NCBI GenBank assembly: GCA_019057815.1
Contig: JAHLWR010000008.1
Span: forward strand, 1-64,000
Direction of reading: 5' to 3'
DNA from: Candidatus Heimdallarchaeota archaeon
Lineage (GTDB): Archaea > Asgardarchaeota > Heimdallarchaeia > Heimdallarchaeales > Heimdallarchaeaceae
DNA: 64,000 bases
Positions 63,859-64,000 of the stretch are shown here, piece by piece; positions within the stretch are counted from its first letter, which is position 1, and every line of letters begins with the position of its first letter. Both the position numbers and the translations under genes were made by a program. The notes under the pieces were generated by a model. The model saw only the letters and a list, made by a program, of their open reading frames with translations, made no database searches and was not told the DNA's origin.

Positions 63859-64000
63859 TTTGTTCCTCCGGGAAATCAAGTAGTTCATTATCCACAATCT
63901 TTTCGAATTTCTTTAAGAGAAATGAATTTTCTATAGGGCTTCTATTGATTTTGATTTCTTTCAGTTTTTGTGGATCAATTGTTCTTAGAATTCTTCTTGT
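63830..64000 (-). CDS. C-terminal end of the gene upstream of the Argonaute (5' truncated by window)
   Basis: A frame open to the window edge ends with TAA at 63830-63832 and overlaps the Argonaute start by 29 bases. The visible 56 residues (KLKEIKINRSPIENSFLLKK; NELLDFPEEQNENQFNRRI) have no motif I can name. In short-Argonaute operons this position is usually held by an effector with an APAZ domain (TIR, Sir2 or nuclease fused); that is expectation only. Confidence 0.6.
   Translation of the reverse strand, partial: TRRILRTIDPQKLKEIKINRSPIENSFLLKKFEKIVDNELLDFPEEQNENQFNRRI

Overview
The window is a gene-dense, AT-rich stretch of an archaeal chromosome, most likely from an Asgard archaeon. Evidence for Archaea is TATA-like boxes about 25 bases before many starts, AGGTG/GGAGG ribosome sites, T-rich 3' ends, an archaeal-type phosphoglycerate kinase, TldD/TldE and FeS-rich proteins. 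Evidence for Asgard is an actin-related protein with an N-terminal zinc ribbon (38491-39957) and a multi-pass membrane protein fused to an endonuclease/exonuclease/phosphatase domain like eukaryotic CWH43/PGAP2IP (40178-42196). The lineage is inferred; there is no rRNA, and I found no tRNA.

Layout. 1-8.7 kb: end of a charged KEEPK-repeat protein, ArsB/NhaD-type permease, AAC(3)-family acetyltransferase, lipid kinase, orphan DNA methyltransferase, DegV protein and a ParB-like protein with a small partner. 8.9-14.3 kb: an eroded zone with a surface-protein pseudogene split by a MITE-like element, a second element with the same terminal repeats, related non-coding motifs, a glutaredoxin-thioredoxin reductase fusion, a zinc protein, a coiled-coil protein and two tandem paralogous microproteins. 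14.4-17.8 kb: FtsX-like permease plus ABC ATPase. 18.2-25.6 kb: a five-gene MoxR AAA+ / DUF5682 / SWIM-like / unknown / vWA operon, a cassette known mainly from bacteria. 25.8-32.7 kb: two membrane or surface proteins, a tandem GNAT protein and a serine hydrolase. 32.8-37.0 kb: two tandem solute-binding proteins that look circularly permuted. 37-42.2 kb: phosphoglycerate kinase, actin-related protein, a repeat-rich divergent promoter and the CWH43-like protein. 42.3-53.8 kb: housekeeping and redox genes: TldD/TldE, a complex-I-like B-C-D-I module, M32 carboxypeptidase, flavodiiron protein, M24 and M20 peptidase homologues. 54-59.7 kb: LarA-like racemase, membrane proteins, and a serine hydrolase gene broken by a stop codon and a structured 368-base insertion. 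60-64 kb (minus strand): a defence operon with a short prokaryotic Argonaute, an ABC/AAA ATPase and a DUF4435 (TOPRIM-like) protein resembling the PARIS pair AriA/AriB, plus the tail of an upstream gene.

The strongest candidates for undescribed biology are the Argonaute + AriAB-like operon, the archaeal MoxR-DUF5682-SWIM-vWA operon, the circularly permuted binding proteins, the tandem microproteins, and the family of small structured elements, two of which sit inside broken genes.
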